64,000 nt of DNA from UBA10649 sp963755335. GTDB taxonomy: Bacteria; Actinomycetota; Actinomycetes; S36-B12. Position numbers and translations under genes: made by a program. A model generated the notes under the pieces. The model worked only from the letters and a program-made list of their open reading frames with translations. It made no database searches and was not told where the DNA came from. The stretch spans positions 186,001 to 250,000 of the forward strand of contig CAVWJW010000002.1 of NCBI GenBank assembly GCA_963755335.1, given 5' to 3'. Position 1 is the first letter of the stretch; the number at the start of each line of letters is the position of its first letter. Positions 8,207-16,653 of the stretch are shown here, piece after piece.

Positions 8207-8908
8207 ATGGGCAGCGTGCGTCGCCTGTGGACGCGAGTCGTCACCTCGCTGCGCGCCTCGATCGGCGACGTCACGTTCGGCATGGAGGACGGCGCCGTCT
8301 CGGTGGCCGGACTCGTGTTCGGCGTCTCGGCCGGGACCGACGATGCGAGCATCGTCGTCCTCGCTGGCGCAACCGGCGCCGTGGCCGGAGCCGTCTCGAT
8401 GATGGCCGGGCGCTACCTCGACGTGCAGTCGGTGGGCCATCGCGCCGATGCGCTCATCGCCGCCACCCGCGAGCGGATCGCGAGCGATCCGACCCCCTAT
8501 CTGGCCCGCGCCGACCGACGACTGCGGGATTCAGGCTTCGACGACGAGGAGACCTCGACGATGACGCGGGGCCTGCGTCGCAACCCCCAGGCCCTGCTCG
8601 ACCACGTGGCCGCATACGAGCTCGGCGTCGCCGTGCGCGCCGAGGTGTCGCCCTCGACGCATGCCGTGTGGATGTTCATCGCCGACCTGATCGCCGCGAG
8701 CATCCCGGTCATCCCCTTCGTGCTGTTCGACATCCAGACCGCCCGCATCGTGTCCCTCCTCGTCACGGGCGCCCTGATGGCGGTGCTCGGCATCGCCCGT
8801 GGCCGAATCGGCGGGGTCAACATCTGGTGGACCGCCCTGCAGACCATGGCGATCGCCGGCGCGGCCGCGCTGGCCGGCGTTGCGATCGGCCTGCTCGTCG
8901 GCTCCTGA
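8207..8908 (+). CDS. VIT1/CCC1-family transporter
   Basis: About 233 residues. The N-terminal GDVTFGMEDGAVSVAGLVFGVSAG is the family's first helix signature, where VIT1/CCC1 proteins start iron or manganese transport across the membrane. There are five helices: two before and three after a cytoplasmic helical segment (RRLRDSGFDDEETSTMTRGL...). Start ATG 8207 has GAGAGGGG about ten bases upstream; ATG 8183, eleven bases after a TAGTCT box, is an alternative that adds eight residues. The gene ends exactly where the convergent SURF1 gene ends. Confidence 0.85.
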   Translation: MGSVRRLWTRVVTSLRASIGDVTFGMEDGAVSVAGLVFGVSAGTDDASIVVLAGATGAVAGAVSMMAGRYLDVQSVGHRADALIAATRERIASDPTPYLARADRRLRDSGFDDEETSTMTRGLRRNPQALLDHVAAYELGVAVRAEVSPSTHAVWMFIADLIAASIPVIPFVLFDIQTARIVSLLVTGALMAVLGIARGRIGGVNIWWTALQTMAIAGAAALAGVAIGLLVGS

Positions 8909-9688
8909 TCAGCCCGGCGCGTCCTGCGCGTCCTGGGAATCCTCCGCGTCCTGGGAATCCTGCGAATCCATACGCAGCCAGCGAACGAACACGACGATCG
9001 CGAACAGCGCGAACAGCCACCACTGGAAGGCGTACACGAAGTTCTGCAACGGGAACGGCACGTTGCCGGTCTGCACCGTGGCGGGGACCGGCACGGGCGC
9101 CGGCGTGATCTGCGGATCCTGGTCGGTCAGCACGACATAGCCGGGCAGCACCGGCTCTCCCCAGATCGCCGACAGTCGGTTGTGGTCGATGGCGACGACC
9201 GTGCCGGGGGCGGTCGTGGCGTCGGCATAGAAGGTCTCGTCCGGCTGGATCACCCCGGTGACGTCCACGGCCTGCGTCGGCGGGTCCGCCCCCGGCGCGT
9301 CCGCGCTCGGCAGCCACCCGCGAAGCACGGCGGCGAGTCGCCCATCGTCGAGCCGCAGGGCCGTCGCCACCCACACGCCGGGCCGTCCCGCGAACTCGCG
9401 GCTGCTGACCGTGACCTGCTTGCCCGGGTCATAGGCGCCGGCCAGCGTCACCGGTCGGCCGATGACCTCGTCCGGCAAGGTGGCGAGGCCGGGCGGGAGC
9501 GCCTCGCCGATCGGGATCGCGACGGAGGCCGAGGCCCGCTCGGCCTCGAGGATGGTCTGGGTGCGGTCCCACTGCCACCGCCCGAGGAGCACGGCCGCGA
9601 CGACGAAGACGAGCGTGACCCCGGCGAAGGCGAGCCAGCGCGGCGTCAGGGCGAGCCGAAGGGACCCGCGACTAGCCTCGCGACTCAT
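8909..9688 (-). CDS. SURF1-family cytochrome oxidase biogenesis protein
   Basis: About 259 residues with a membrane helix near each end (WLAFAGVTLVFVVAAVLLGRWQWDRT and WWLFALFAIVVFVRWLRM), the two-helix topology of SURF1, which helps assemble cytochrome c oxidase. The motifs LGRWQWDR, RPVTLAGAYDPGKQV and NFVYAFQWWLFA are family hallmarks. Odd feature: the C-terminal tail is a run of near-identical three-residue units ending in Asp (SQD, AED, AQD), encoded by imperfect 9-bp tandem repeats. The start overlaps the end of the upstream small membrane protein gene. Confidence 0.9.
   Translation of the reverse strand: MSREASRGSLRLALTPRWLAFAGVTLVFVVAAVLLGRWQWDRTQTILEAERASASVAIPIGEALPPGLATLPDEVIGRPVTLAGAYDPGKQVTVSSREFAGRPGVWVATALRLDDGRLAAVLRGWLPSADAPGADPPTQAVDVTGVIQPDETFYADATTAPGTVVAIDHNRLSAIWGEPVLPGYVVLTDQDPQITPAPVPVPATVQTGNVPFPLQNFVYAFQWWLFALFAIVVFVRWLRMDSQDSQDAEDSQDAQDAPG
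8919..8969. repeat. Imperfect 9-bp tandem repeat inside SURF1 tail
   Basis: Five full units and part of a sixth alternate between GCGTCCTG(C/G) and GAATCCT(C/G)C on the plus strand. Because the unit is nine bases, copy-number changes would keep the reading frame and only lengthen or shorten the acidic tail. Confidence 0.7.
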
Positions 9689-9947
9689 CCTGAGCGTCCT
9701 CGCCCCTCTCGACCGCACGCTCGGTCAGCTCGCGATCCTCGTCCTGCTCGAGGTCGTGCGGACCCTCGGGCAGTTCGGGACTGATGCGCTTGATCTGCTT
9801 GTTGAGCGAGCGCCAGAGGAGGAACAGGGCCGCACCGAGCACCACGACGAAGAGTCCGGCGATCGGGCCCGCGTCGTCGATCAGTTTCGCCATCTGCGAG
9901 CGCTGGTCCTCCGCGCTGCCGAGCACGAGCAGTGCGCTGACGATCAC
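9672..9947 (-). CDS. Small membrane protein with charged C-terminus
   Basis: 91 residues from the GTG at 9947, which has GGGAGGG five bases upstream and overlaps the mca stop (GTGA). It has one strong membrane helix (PIAGLFVVVLGAALFLLW), then RSLNKQIKRISPELPEGPHD and a tail rich in Glu, Asp and Arg. I recognise it only as the short hypothetical protein that often follows mca in Actinobacteria; function unknown. A start at ATG 9893 would leave 73 residues. Confidence 0.65.
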   Translation of the reverse strand: MIVSALLVLGSAEDQRSQMAKLIDDAGPIAGLFVVVLGAALFLLWRSLNKQIKRISPELPEGPHDLEQDEDRELTERAVERGEDAQDESRG

Positions 9948-10816
9948 GAGCCCTCCCGAAGGCCGGCGAACAGGTCGTCCTCCGGCAGTGCCGTTGGCAC
10001 GCTCGATCGAGCGAGCTCGAAGTCCTCGGTCGGCCACACCCGGCGCTGGAAGTCCAACGGCACCTGGAACCACATGCTGTCGGGGTCGATCTGGGTGCGG
10101 TGCTCGAGCAGCGCGCGATCGCGCACCTCGAACCATTCCGAGCATGGCACCTTCGTGGTGATCCGGTCGATGTCGTCGGGTCGGTCGTCCCAGCGCTCGA
10201 GCCAGTCGTGGTACGGCGAGTCGAGATCGGCGTCGATCATCGCCAGGTGCAGCGCCTGCACCCGGGCCTTGCTGAAGGTCTGGTTGTAGTAGACCTTCTG
10301 CACGTGCCAGGCATGCCCGAGCTCGGCGAACGCGTCGGGGTCCCCCGCCGCATCGATCGCCGCCATGGTCGTCTCGTGGGTGCGGATGTGATCGGGGTGC
10401 GGGTAGCCGCCGTTCTCGTCATAGGTGGTGACCACCTGCGGGCGGAACTCCCGGATCAGTGCGACCAGGCCCTCGATGGTGTCGCCCACCGGCAGGTCGG
10501 CGAAGCAGTCGGCCGGCAGCGGCGGGGGCGGGTCGCCCTCGGGGAAGCCGGAGTCCGGGAAGCCCAGCCAGGCGTGGCGGACGCCGAGCACCTTGGCGGC
10601 GCGGGCCATCTCGTCGCGCCGCACGGCGGCGAGGCCACGCTCGTCCACCTCGGCCTGGGCTGCGGCATTGAGCACGTCGCCACGCTCGCCTCCGGTGCAC
10701 GTGACGACCATGACGTCGACGCCCTCGGCGACATATCGGGCCGTGGCCGCCGCGCCCTTGCTCGACTCGTCGTCGGGGTGCGCGTGCACGGCCATGAGCC
10801 GAAGGGTTGCTGCCAC
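9944..10816 (-). CDS. mca: Mycothiol S-conjugate amidase Mca
   Basis: 290 residues. The zinc-binding AHPDDE motif is at about 12-17 and the second metal site lies in GGYPHPDHIRTHE near 140. This is the LmbE/PIG-L deacetylase fold; the length and motifs such as WHVQKVYYNQTFS fit Mca, which cleaves mycothiol conjugates of drugs and electrophiles to a mercapturic acid and GlcN-Ins. MshB is the main alternative, being a close paralogue. Mycothiol is restricted to Actinobacteria, so this gene is the best taxonomic marker here. GTG start at 10816. Confidence 0.92.
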   Translation of the reverse strand: MAATLRLMAVHAHPDDESSKGAAATARYVAEGVDVMVVTCTGGERGDVLNAAAQAEVDERGLAAVRRDEMARAAKVLGVRHAWLGFPDSGFPEGDPPPPLPADCFADLPVGDTIEGLVALIREFRPQVVTTYDENGGYPHPDHIRTHETTMAAIDAAGDPDAFAELGHAWHVQKVYYNQTFSKARVQALHLAMIDADLDSPYHDWLERWDDRPDDIDRITTKVPCSEWFEVRDRALLEHRTQIDPDSMWFQVPLDFQRRVWPTEDFELARSSVPTALPEDDLFAGLREGS

Positions 10817-10821
10817 GGGGA

Positions 10822-10827
10822 TAGTCT
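10822..10827 (+). promoter_or_regulatory. Leaderless-type -10 hexamer (TAGTCT) before DUF4307 gene
   Basis: TAGTCT ends seven bases before the GTG at 10835 in an 18-base divergent gap shared with mca. No ribosome site separates them. Confidence 0.35.
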
Positions 10828-10834
10828 CCACTAC

Positions 10835-11311
10835 GTGCCATCGCCCTTCACCCGGGACCAACTCAGCCCGGCCATGCAGGAGCGCTACGGCCTCGACAGG
10901 CGCCCGGTGGGCCGATGGATCGGGGTGGGCCTGGTCGTGGTGGCCTTCGCCGGCGCCCTCCTCTTCGTCGCGAGGGGCCTGACAGCCGATTCGACCACCG
11001 TTCGCCTGATCAACTGGAAGGTCCAGGCTCCCGATCACGTCGACATCACCTTCCAGGCGACGACCGACCCGACCCGCGCGCTGCAGTGCGTGGTGCGGGC
11101 GCAGGACAAGAACCGCATCGACCTCGGCTATGCGACCGTGACCATCCCCCCGCGCGCCGACGGCCGGATCGTCTTCACGACGTATCCGCTGCGCACGATC
11201 GCGCCCGCCTATACGGCCGAACTGCTGGGCTGCGAGGCAGGTACCGCCCCTCGGGTGCCGCCTCCGCAGTTCCCCCCTGGCGTGGTGCCGCCCGACCAGC
11301 CCTGGACGTAG
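10835..11311 (+). CDS. DUF4307 membrane-anchored protein
   Basis: 158 residues: a short cytoplasmic start with MQERYGLDRRP, one membrane helix (IGVGLVVVAFAGALLFVARG), then an exported beta-rich domain with two cysteines (LQCVVRAQDKN and ELLGCEAG) that could form a disulfide. MQERYG and the overall plan match DUF4307, found divergent from mca in many Actinobacteria. Function unknown; the conserved neighbourhood suggests a link to thiol or cell-envelope biology, which is inference. Confidence 0.8.
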   Translation: MPSPFTRDQLSPAMQERYGLDRRPVGRWIGVGLVVVAFAGALLFVARGLTADSTTVRLINWKVQAPDHVDITFQATTDPTRALQCVVRAQDKNRIDLGYATVTIPPRADGRIVFTTYPLRTIAPAYTAELLGCEAGTAPRVPPPQFPPGVVPPDQPWT

Positions 11312-11368
11312 CCGCCGGACCCTCGTCCGCTCTGGGCTGATCCCGTCGCGCAAACGCCCGGCACGACG

Positions 11369-11374
11369 TACCGT
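11369..11374 (+). promoter_or_regulatory. Leaderless-type -10 hexamer (TACCGT) before the AAA+ ATPase gene
   Basis: TACCGT ends six bases before the GTG at 11381, the spacing that puts the transcription start on the start codon. Confidence 0.4.
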
Positions 11375-11380
11375 CGTCGG

Positions 11381-12805
11381 GTGACCTCCCTCGCTCCGGC
11401 CGTCCCCGCCCACCTGTCGCGCACGCGCGGAGCCCTGATGGAGTCCGGCTACGAACCGCGATCGGTCAAGGCGGAGATCCGCGCCAACCTCGTGTCCCGT
11501 CTCGCCGCGGGCAAGCCCACGTTCCCGGGGATCGTCGGCTTCGAGGACACCGTCGGACCCCAGCTCGAACGAGCCCTCATCGCCGGGCACGACGTGGTCC
11601 TGCTGGGCGAGCGCGGCCAGGGGAAGACGCGGCTCATCCGCTCGCTGTCCGGACTGCTCGACGAGTGGATCCCGGTGGTCGAGGGCTGCGAGATCAACGA
11701 CGATCCGGTCGAGCCGATCTGCGCTCGCTGCCGGCGGCTGCTCGCCGAGCAGGGCGACGACCTCGCGGTCGGCTGGCGCCACCGCAGCGAGCGCTTCGGC
11801 GAGAAGCTCGCGACGCCGGACACGTCGGTGGGCGACCTCGTCGGCGACGTCGATCCCGTCAAGGTGGCGGAGGGCCGGCACCTGGGTGATCACGAGACGA
11901 TCCACTACGGCCTCGTGCCCCGAACCAATCGCGGCATCTTCGCGATCAACGAGCTGCCCGACCTCGCCGAGCGCATCCAGGTCGCGCTTCTCAACGTGCT
12001 GGAGGAGCGCGACATCCAGGTCCGCGGCTACCAGCTCCGGCTGCCGCTCGACCTGCTGGTCGTGGCGAGCGCCAACCCCGAGGACTACACCAACCGCGGC
12101 CGCATCATCACCCCGCTGAAGGACCGCTTCGGCGCGGAGGTGCGCACGCACTACCCGGTGAGCCTTGCCGCGGAGACCGAGCTGATCCGGCAGGAGGCCC
12201 GCATCGAGGCCGTTGTCCCGCACCATGTTCTCGACGTCGTCGCGCGGTTCACCCGCGAGGTGCGCGAGTCACCGTCGGTCGACCAGCGCAGCGGCGTGTC
12301 GGCACGGTTCGCCATCGCCTGCGTCGAGGCGCTCGCCGGCGCGGCGGTGCGCCGCTCGGCGATCAACGGCGAGGCCGAGGCGGTGGCCCGCATCGGCGAC
12401 CTCGTCGGCGTCGTGCCGACCCTGCGCGGCAAGGTCGAGTTCGACGTCAGCGAGGAGGGCCAGGAGGAGCAGACCCTGCAGCTGCTCGCCCGTCGCGCCA
12501 CCGCCGAGTCCTGGCGGCAGGCGCTCGGGGGCGGCGACCTGCGCCCACTGCTCACCGCGCTGGTCACGTGGTTCGACGAGGGCAACTCGCTCGTGTCCGG
12601 CGACACCGTCTCGTCCGCGACCATCCTCGACGAGCTGGGTCCGGTCGACGGGCTGGGCCGGCTGATCACCAGCCTCGAACCGGGCATGGCCGAGTCCCCC
12701 GGCCTCGCAGCCGCCTGCATCGAGTTCGCCGTCGAGGGGCTGTGGCTGACCCGACGGATCGACAAGGACGACATCGGCGGGATCAGCAGATACGGGGCTT
12801 CGTGA
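11381..12805 (+). CDS. Chelatase/MoxR-like AAA+ ATPase
   Basis: 474 residues. Walker A GERGQGKT near 76-83, Walker B-like GIFAINELPDL, and a sensor region VVASANPEDYTNRGRIITPLKDRF place it with Mg-chelatase subunit I/MoxR AAA+ ATPases. An inserted segment between Walker A and B has three cysteines (GCEINDDPVEPICARC, C-x11-C-x2-C) that could hold a metal. It overlaps the following VWA-protein gene (GTGA). By analogy with ChlI/ChlD and MoxR/VWA pairs, the two probably form a chaperone or metal-insertion complex in the cytoplasm; the client is unknown. There is no chlorophyll or cobalamin pathway nearby. Confidence 0.88.
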   Translation: MTSLAPAVPAHLSRTRGALMESGYEPRSVKAEIRANLVSRLAAGKPTFPGIVGFEDTVGPQLERALIAGHDVVLLGERGQGKTRLIRSLSGLLDEWIPVVEGCEINDDPVEPICARCRRLLAEQGDDLAVGWRHRSERFGEKLATPDTSVGDLVGDVDPVKVAEGRHLGDHETIHYGLVPRTNRGIFAINELPDLAERIQVALLNVLEERDIQVRGYQLRLPLDLLVVASANPEDYTNRGRIITPLKDRFGAEVRTHYPVSLAAETELIRQEARIEAVVPHHVLDVVARFTREVRESPSVDQRSGVSARFAIACVEALAGAAVRRSAINGEAEAVARIGDLVGVVPTLRGKVEFDVSEEGQEEQTLQLLARRATAESWRQALGGGDLRPLLTALVTWFDEGNSLVSGDTVSSATILDELGPVDGLGRLITSLEPGMAESPGLAAACIEFAVEGLWLTRRIDKDDIGGISRYGAS

Positions 12806-14758
12806 AGGGCTTCCGCTACGGCCGCTTCAACGACGGCCCCGATCCGCTCGCGGCGCCTCCCGACGTCGCCTCCGGCGTCGACGACCTCGCCCGGCGGGTC
12901 ATGAGCGGCCAGTCCCTGTCGGAGGCACTGCGGGACCTCATGCGCGAAGGCCTCGACGGCCGACGCGGCCTGCAGGAGATGGCGCGGCAGATCCGGCAGC
13001 GCCGCAAGGAGTTGAGCAAGTCGGGCCAGATGGACGGTCTCCTCCAGGATCTTCGCGAGCTCCTCGACCAGGCCCTGACGGCCGAGCGGGCCGAACTGTT
13101 CCCCGACCCGTCCGACGACGCGCGCTTCCGCGAGGCGATGCTCGACAACGTCCCCGACGACATCGGGCGGGCCGTGCGCGAGCTGTCGGACTACGACTGG
13201 CGGTCCGACGAGGCCCGCGCAGCCTTCGAGCAGATCCGCGAGCGGCTGCAGCGCGACGTGATCGACCAGCAGTTCAAGGACCTCAGCAGGGGCGTCCAGA
13301 ACATGTCGTCGCCCGAGGCCCGCGCCGCGATGAAGGAGATGATGGGCGACCTCAACCAGATGCTGGAGCGCCATCAGCGCGGCGAGGACGTCAGCGAGGA
13401 GTACGAGCAGTTCAAGGAGAAGCATCAGCAGTTCTTCCCCAACGCCCCCGACACGATCGACGAGTTCATCGACGAGCTCGCCCGCCGCGCCGCCGCCATG
13501 CAGCGGATGATGCAGTCGCTCTCTCCCGAGCAGCGCGCCGAGCTCGCCGAGGCGATGGCACAGGCCCTCGCCGACATGGACCTCCAGTCCGAGATGGCCG
13601 CACTGCAGGACAGCCTGCGCACCCTGCGGCCCGAGTTCGGCTGGCGCGGCAGCCAGCACATGTCCGGCGAAGGTCGCCTCGGACTGCCCGAGGCCACCGA
13701 CGCGCTGGCCGAGCTGGCCGACCTCGAGAGCCTCAACGACGACTTCGCCGAGGGCTTCGACCGGGCCAACCTCGACGACATCGACGAGGAGGCCGTCGAA
13801 CGCGCCCTCGGCCGGCAGGCCCGCGACGACCTCGAGGCGCTGCGCCAGCTGCAGCGCGAGCTCGAGGCTCAGGGGTACCTCACCCAGGACGGCGAGACCC
13901 TTGCAGCTGACGCCCAAGGCGATCCGGCGGATCGGACGCACGGCCCTGCGGACGGTGTTCGAGTCGATGGACAGCGCGACCCGCGGCAACCACGAGGTGC
14001 ATCGGTCCGGCGCGGCCGGCGAGCTCACCGGCACGTCCCGGGCCTGGCAGTTCGGCGACGAGCAGCCCGTCGACGTGGTCAAGACCGTCCGCAACGCCGT
14101 GCACCGCCAGGTGATCGCCGGCGACTCGTCGACGCGGCTGCACCCCGACGACTTCGAGGTGCACGAGACCGAGACCGTGTCGCGCGCTGCCGTCGCCCTG
14201 CTGATCGACCAGTCCTTCTCGATGTACATCAACGACACGTGGCGCGACGCGAAGATGATGGCGCTGGCCCTGCACGCACTCGCCAGCACCGCCTACCCGC
14301 TGGACGCGCTGCAGATCGTGTCCTTCGCGAACGTCGCCCGGGTGGTCCACCCCCACGAGCTGCCGAACCTCGAGGCCAGCTACGTGCAGGGCACCAACCT
14401 CCACCACGCGCTGATGCTCGCCGGGCAGTTCCTCGACCGGCATCCCGGCTCGCAGCGCATCGTCATGGTCGTCACCGACGGTGAGCCGACCGCCCACCTC
14501 ATGCCTGGCGGGCAGGAGTGGTTCTCGTGGCCGCCGACGTCCGAGACACTGAGCGAGACCGTCGCTCAGGTCGATCGGATGACCCGACGCCGGGTGCCGA
14601 TCTCGTGGTTCCGGCTCGGTGACGATCCCGGCCTCGAACGCTTCCTCGACGGCATGGCGCGCCGCAACGGCGGACGGGTCCTGTCGGTGTCCGGAGACCG
14701 GCTCGGCGACTTCGTCGTGACCGACTACGTCCGGACCCGACAGTCGGCCGGTCGCTGA
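12802..14758 (+). CDS. VWA-domain protein, partner of the AAA+ ATPase (frameshifted)
   Basis: About 650 residues if one extra T near 13902 is removed (TQDGETL | QLTPKAIRRIG). The N-terminal 350 residues are highly charged and helical with few motifs. The C-terminal part, from HEVHRSGAAGELTG on, holds a von Willebrand A domain with the metal-ion site DQSFSMYI (DxSxS) and VVTDGEPT. The GTG start overlaps the ATPase stop. The domain order matches the ChlD-like partners of MoxR/chelatase ATPases. Both halves are well preserved, so I treat the break as a probable sequence error. Confidence 0.85.
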
Positions 14759-14772
14759 CGCCAACGTCCGGT

Positions 14773-14778
14773 TACCCT
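14773..14778 (+). promoter_or_regulatory. Leaderless-type -10 hexamer (TACCCT) before greA
   Basis: TACCCT ends eight bases before the ATG of greA; no ribosome-binding sequence lies between. Confidence 0.35.
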
Positions 14779-14786
14779 TCTGCGCT

Positions 14787-15278
14787 ATGAGCGAGCAGCC
14801 GACCACGTGGTTGACCCAAGAGGCGTACGACCGCCTGCAGGAGGAGCTCGCCTATTGCGAGGGCCCCAAGCGCAACGAGATCAAGCAGCGCATCGCCGCC
14901 GCGCGCGACGAGGGTGACCTCAAGGAGAACGGCGGCTACCACGCCGCGCGCGAGGAGCAGGGCAAGAACGAGGCCCGCGTCCGCCAGCTCAAGCAGCTGC
15001 TCGAGAACGCGCAGGTGGGCGTGCCCGACGCCGCCCACGACGAGGTGTCGCACGGCAAGGTGATCACCGTCCGGTTCCCGGCGTGGGACGAGGAGGAGAC
15101 CTTCCTGCTCGGCTCCCGCGAGGAGGCCGCGCACGCCTCGATCGAGGTGTACAGCCCCACGTCGCCGCTGGGGGCGGCCGTCCTCGGCAAGCACATCGGC
15201 GAGTCGGCGACCTACCTGCTGGCGAACGGCAAGGAGATGACCGTCGAGGTCCTCCACGTGGAGCCGTACTCCTCCTAG
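14787..15278 (+). CDS. greA: Transcription elongation factor GreA
   Basis: 163 residues, the standard GreA length. N-terminal coiled coil (YDRLQEELAYCEGPKRNEIKQRI) with the acidic tip ARDEGDLKENGGYHAARE that reaches into the RNA polymerase secondary channel and stimulates cleavage of backtracked RNA, then the C-terminal FKBP-like domain (SPLGAAVLGKHIGESATY). All key residues (D and E of the tip) are present. Confidence 0.96.
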   Translation: MSEQPTTWLTQEAYDRLQEELAYCEGPKRNEIKQRIAAARDEGDLKENGGYHAAREEQGKNEARVRQLKQLLENAQVGVPDAAHDEVSHGKVITVRFPAWDEEETFLLGSREEAAHASIEVYSPTSPLGAAVLGKHIGESATYLLANGKEMTVEVLHVEPYSS

Positions 15279-15302
15279 CCGTCAGTCAGTCCGCCGTCGG
15301 CA

Positions 15303-15354
15303 CCGAGTTCGACCGTTGCTGTCACAACCGCGCCGAGTTCGACCATTGCTGTCA
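15303..15354. repeat. Direct repeat in the greA-ilvA convergent gap
   Basis: CCGAGTTCGACCGTTGCTGT at 15303 recurs as CCGAGTTCGACCATTGCTGT at 15333 with one mismatch in 20 and a 30-bp period. The rest of the 123-base gap shows no clear terminator hairpin. Confidence 0.6.
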
Positions 15355-15401
15355 GTCCGGCTCGGCCTTGCGACGCCAACGGTCGAACAGGCGGCCGTCG
15401 C

Positions 15402-16637
15402 CTAGTCCGCGGCGGTGAAGCCGTGCGAGATGGTGCGATAACCGGCGGCCGACAGCGACTCCAGCAGCGACGCGCAGTGGTCGCGCCCACGCGTCTCGAC
15501 ATGCACGACGATGTCGACCTCGTCCACCTGCAGCCCGGCGTCGACCCGGTTGTGCTCGATGTCGACCACGTTCGCGTGCATCGACTGGATGTCGTTGAGC
15601 AGCCGCGCCAGCGAGCCCGGCTTGTCGGGCATCCGCACCACGAGGGTCAGGTACCGCCCGGCCGCGGCCAGGCCGTGCCGGATGATCCGCAGCAGGACGA
15701 GGGAGTCGACGTTGCCACCGGAGATCACGACGGCGACGGGCGGCTCGAAGTCCTGCGGACGCGCGAGCACTGCCGCAGCAGCGGCGGCGCCGGCCGGCTC
15801 GACCACGAGCTTCGCCCTCTCCAGCAGCAGCAGCACCGCGCGGGACAGCTCGTCCTCGGTGACCGTCGTGATCTCGTCGACGTAGCGCCGCACAAGGCCG
15901 AAGGGCACGTCGCCAGGCCTTCCCACCGCGATCCCGTCGGCCATCGTGGCCATCGACGACAGCCGGACCGGCTCGCCGGCGACGAGCGACGCGGGATACG
16001 CCGCGGCCGCCTCCGCCTGGACGCCGATGACCCGCACGGTCGGGTCGATCGACTTGACGGCCAGGGCCACGCCGGCGAGCAGCCCCCCACCGCCCGTGCA
16101 CACCACCACGGTGCGCACCTCCGGCAGCTTGCGCATGATCTCCAGGCCCAGCGTGCCCTGGCCGGCGATGACGTCGGCGTGGTCGAACGGATGGATGAGG
16201 ACGGCGCCGGTGTCCTGCGCGAAGCGGGTGGCGGCGTCGAGCGCCTGGTCGATGGAGTTGCCGAAGAAGCGGACGTCGGCGCCGTAGCCCAAGGTGGCCT
16301 GGACCTTGGGGATGGTGGCGCCCTCCGGCATGAACACGGTCGCCTTCACCCCGAGCAGCTGCGCCGCGACGGCGACTCCCTGGGCGTGATTGCCGGCGCT
16401 CGCCGCCACGACGCCCCGGGCCCGCTCATCGTCCGAGAGCCGTGAGATCCGGTTGTAGGCACCGCGGATCTTGAAGGACCCGGCCCGCTGCAGGTTCTCG
16501 GTGACAAGGCGGACGGGTCCGTGGACGCGCTGCTCCAGCCAGTGTGCCCCGGCGAGCGGCAGCTCGCGGATGACTCCGTCGAGCACCGCGGCGGCGGCCT
16601 CCACGTCGGCGAACGAGACGCCCAGGTCATCGCTCAT
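15402..16637 (-). CDS. ilvA: Threonine ammonia-lyase (threonine dehydratase), with ACT domain
   Basis: 411 residues. PLP-enzyme core with the lysine motif GSFKIRGAYNR near 53, SAGNHAQGV near 80, and the phosphate loop CTGGGGLLAG near 185. A C-terminal ACT-like regulatory domain (YLTLVVRMPDKPGSLARLLNDI from about 325) is present once. It deaminates threonine to 2-oxobutyrate, the first step to isoleucine, or serves threonine breakdown; the single ACT domain and about 400-residue size fit the shorter, biodegradative-like class common in Actinobacteria. Conserved catalytic elements are all visible. Confidence 0.94.
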   Translation of the reverse strand: MSDDLGVSFADVEAAAAVLDGVIRELPLAGAHWLEQRVHGPVRLVTENLQRAGSFKIRGAYNRISRLSDDERARGVVAASAGNHAQGVAVAAQLLGVKATVFMPEGATIPKVQATLGYGADVRFFGNSIDQALDAATRFAQDTGAVLIHPFDHADVIAGQGTLGLEIMRKLPEVRTVVVCTGGGGLLAGVALAVKSIDPTVRVIGVQAEAAAAYPASLVAGEPVRLSSMATMADGIAVGRPGDVPFGLVRRYVDEITTVTEDELSRAVLLLLERAKLVVEPAGAAAAAAVLARPQDFEPPVAVVISGGNVDSLVLLRIIRHGLAAAGRYLTLVVRMPDKPGSLARLLNDIQSMHANVVDIEHNRVDAGLQVDEVDIVVHVETRGRDHCASLLESLSAAGYRTISHGFTAAD

Positions 16638-16653
16638 CCGGTCATCCTGTCAC

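Noticed and set aside
10817..12226. Long N-terminal extension of mca on the minus strand
   Set aside because: The LmbE fold starts at AATLRLMAVHAHPDDE; upstream residues are the antisense of the DUF4307 and ATPase genes.
12151..14289. Long open frame on the minus strand opposite the ATPase/VWA genes
   Set aside because: It is a high-GC shadow with no motif and low-complexity Leu/Ala/Arg content, while the plus strand has Walker and MIDAS motifs.
15303..15354. CRISPR-like array
   Set aside because: There are only two copies, with no third unit, no cas genes and a spacer of about ten bases.
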